A stretch of DNA of 64,000 bases from Miscanthus floridulus. Taxonomy: Eukaryota; Streptophyta; Magnoliopsida; Poales; Poaceae. The stretch lies in assembly GCF_019320115.1 (NCBI RefSeq), contig NC_089593.1, positions 11,189,908 to 11,253,907 of the forward strand. The letters run 5' to 3'. Shown one piece after another: positions 63,293 through 64,000 of the stretch. How positions within the stretch are numbered: the first letter of the stretch is position 1; each line of letters opens with the position of its first letter. The notes under the pieces are model-generated. The model saw only the letters and a list, made by a program, of their open reading frames with translations. It searched no databases and had not been told where the DNA came from. The translations under genes and the position numbers were made by a program.

Positions 63293-64000
63293 GGCGGATG
63301 GCGCTGACTGAGCCGAGGCAGGCGAGCGCGGGGCCGGAGCAGCTTTAGCGTGGGAGTGAATGCTTGCCAGCGTTTTATGTTCATTATGTATTGTATGTGC
63401 GCGTGACGGCGACGGAGCCGCGTTGATGGAGACAGGCGAGGGGGAGGACGGAGAAATGTGATGAGATCGAGCAGCGCGTGAGACGACGACGACGACGACG
63501 AAGAAGAAATGATCAAATGATGGAGGGCGGGAGACGAAGGAAAGGGACAGGATCGAGCGAGGGAGGAAACTGTCATCTCACGCTCTTCACTGCTCTCGTA
63601 TAGTGTAAAATGAAATACTAATATTTCTTGAGACCAGGTGCCATGATAGTGTTATCTTCTTTTGATGTGATGCAGGAGTTGTTATGTGTTTGGAGTTTTG
63701 ACAGAGGATGAAGGCAGAATCGGTCAGAGAAGCATGCATGCATCCTAGGACCTTTTCAGTCCGACATATGTCACGATATTAAAACTATTTAAACTTGTCC
63801 ACTCTGACGTGGAGTGTTTTAGAGCCAAAAGGACACCTGATTTTTGAAGCGTTGGATCATGATTCATCGTGCCCAAGTTAAATAAAAAAAATACAACTAC
63901 GAGTTGTGTGCCAGTTAAAATGGTTTATGTTTGATCAAATTTCTAGCGAATGATATTTACATTTATTGCTCCAAATAAGTTTATTATGAAAATCTATTTC
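63293..64000 (-). promoter_or_regulatory. LEA gene leader and promoter
   Basis: The minus strand upstream of the ATG has a GTC repeat (plus-strand GACGACGACGACGACG, 63482-63500), likely in the 5' UTR or proximal promoter. The distal part is AT-rich. An unambiguous TATA box was not identified. Confidence 0.45.

Overview
The window looks like nuclear DNA from a grass, probably a panicoid of the sorghum/sugarcane group. The reasons are the intron style, the GC-rich 5' exons, the Tourist and Stowaway MITEs, the Ty3/gypsy and Ty1/copia remnants, and a CACTA element whose ends are packed with TTTGCCGAGTGC motifs. The species is inferred, not proven. No tRNA, rRNA or CRISPR locus was seen.

Four host genes look intact. 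At the left edge is NSE1 (1116-3550, +), the RING-type subunit of the SMC5/6 complex, with six exons and a second, diverged copy of its first exon at 409-523. Two single-exon LRR receptor-like proteins without kinase domains (5254-8220 and 25849-28758, both -) are candidate cell-surface immune receptors. At the right edge is an NDR1/HIN1-like LEA_2 membrane protein (62375-63292, -). Two broken genes add to this. One is an LRR-XII (Xa21-type) receptor kinase pseudogene (54432-59456, -) with several frameshifts and a retroposon between signal peptide and LRR N-cap. The other is a frameshifted copy of an unnamed plant membrane protein (about 46123-46626, +).

The rest is nested transposons. 9.2-11.6 kb: MULE-like sequence, a LINE fragment, then a copia 3' end and LTR. 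11.6-21.8 kb: a minus-strand gypsy element broken by a 2.5 kb unknown insert, a MITE, a MULE, a Tourist and a solo LTR. 22.4-23.3 kb: a 5'-truncated LINE. 24.35-25.25 kb: an internally deleted hAT transposase. 29-31 kb: a LINE tail and degenerate repeats. 31.66-39.6 kb: a decayed autonomous-type CACTA element with two transposon genes and a 1.5 kb subterminal palindrome. 39.6-45.9 kb: MITE-rich, with a solo LTR and copied pieces of flanking DNA from both ends of the window. 46.97-54.04 kb: a plus-strand gypsy element whose gag is split by a MULE.

The main biological theme is a defence-type receptor neighbourhood (two RLPs, a dead RLK, an NHL protein) embedded in transposons. Several insertions can be read precisely from target-site duplications: a MULE inside gag, a MULE inside a reverse transcriptase, two solo LTRs, two LINE tails and a retroposon in the RLK. 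At 43.1-44.7 kb a fragment of NSE1 intron 5 lies beside sequence related to the 3' flank of the LEA gene. I found no clearly new molecular system. The most unusual items are the duplicated NSE1 first exon, this 43 kb chimera and the CACTA palindrome.
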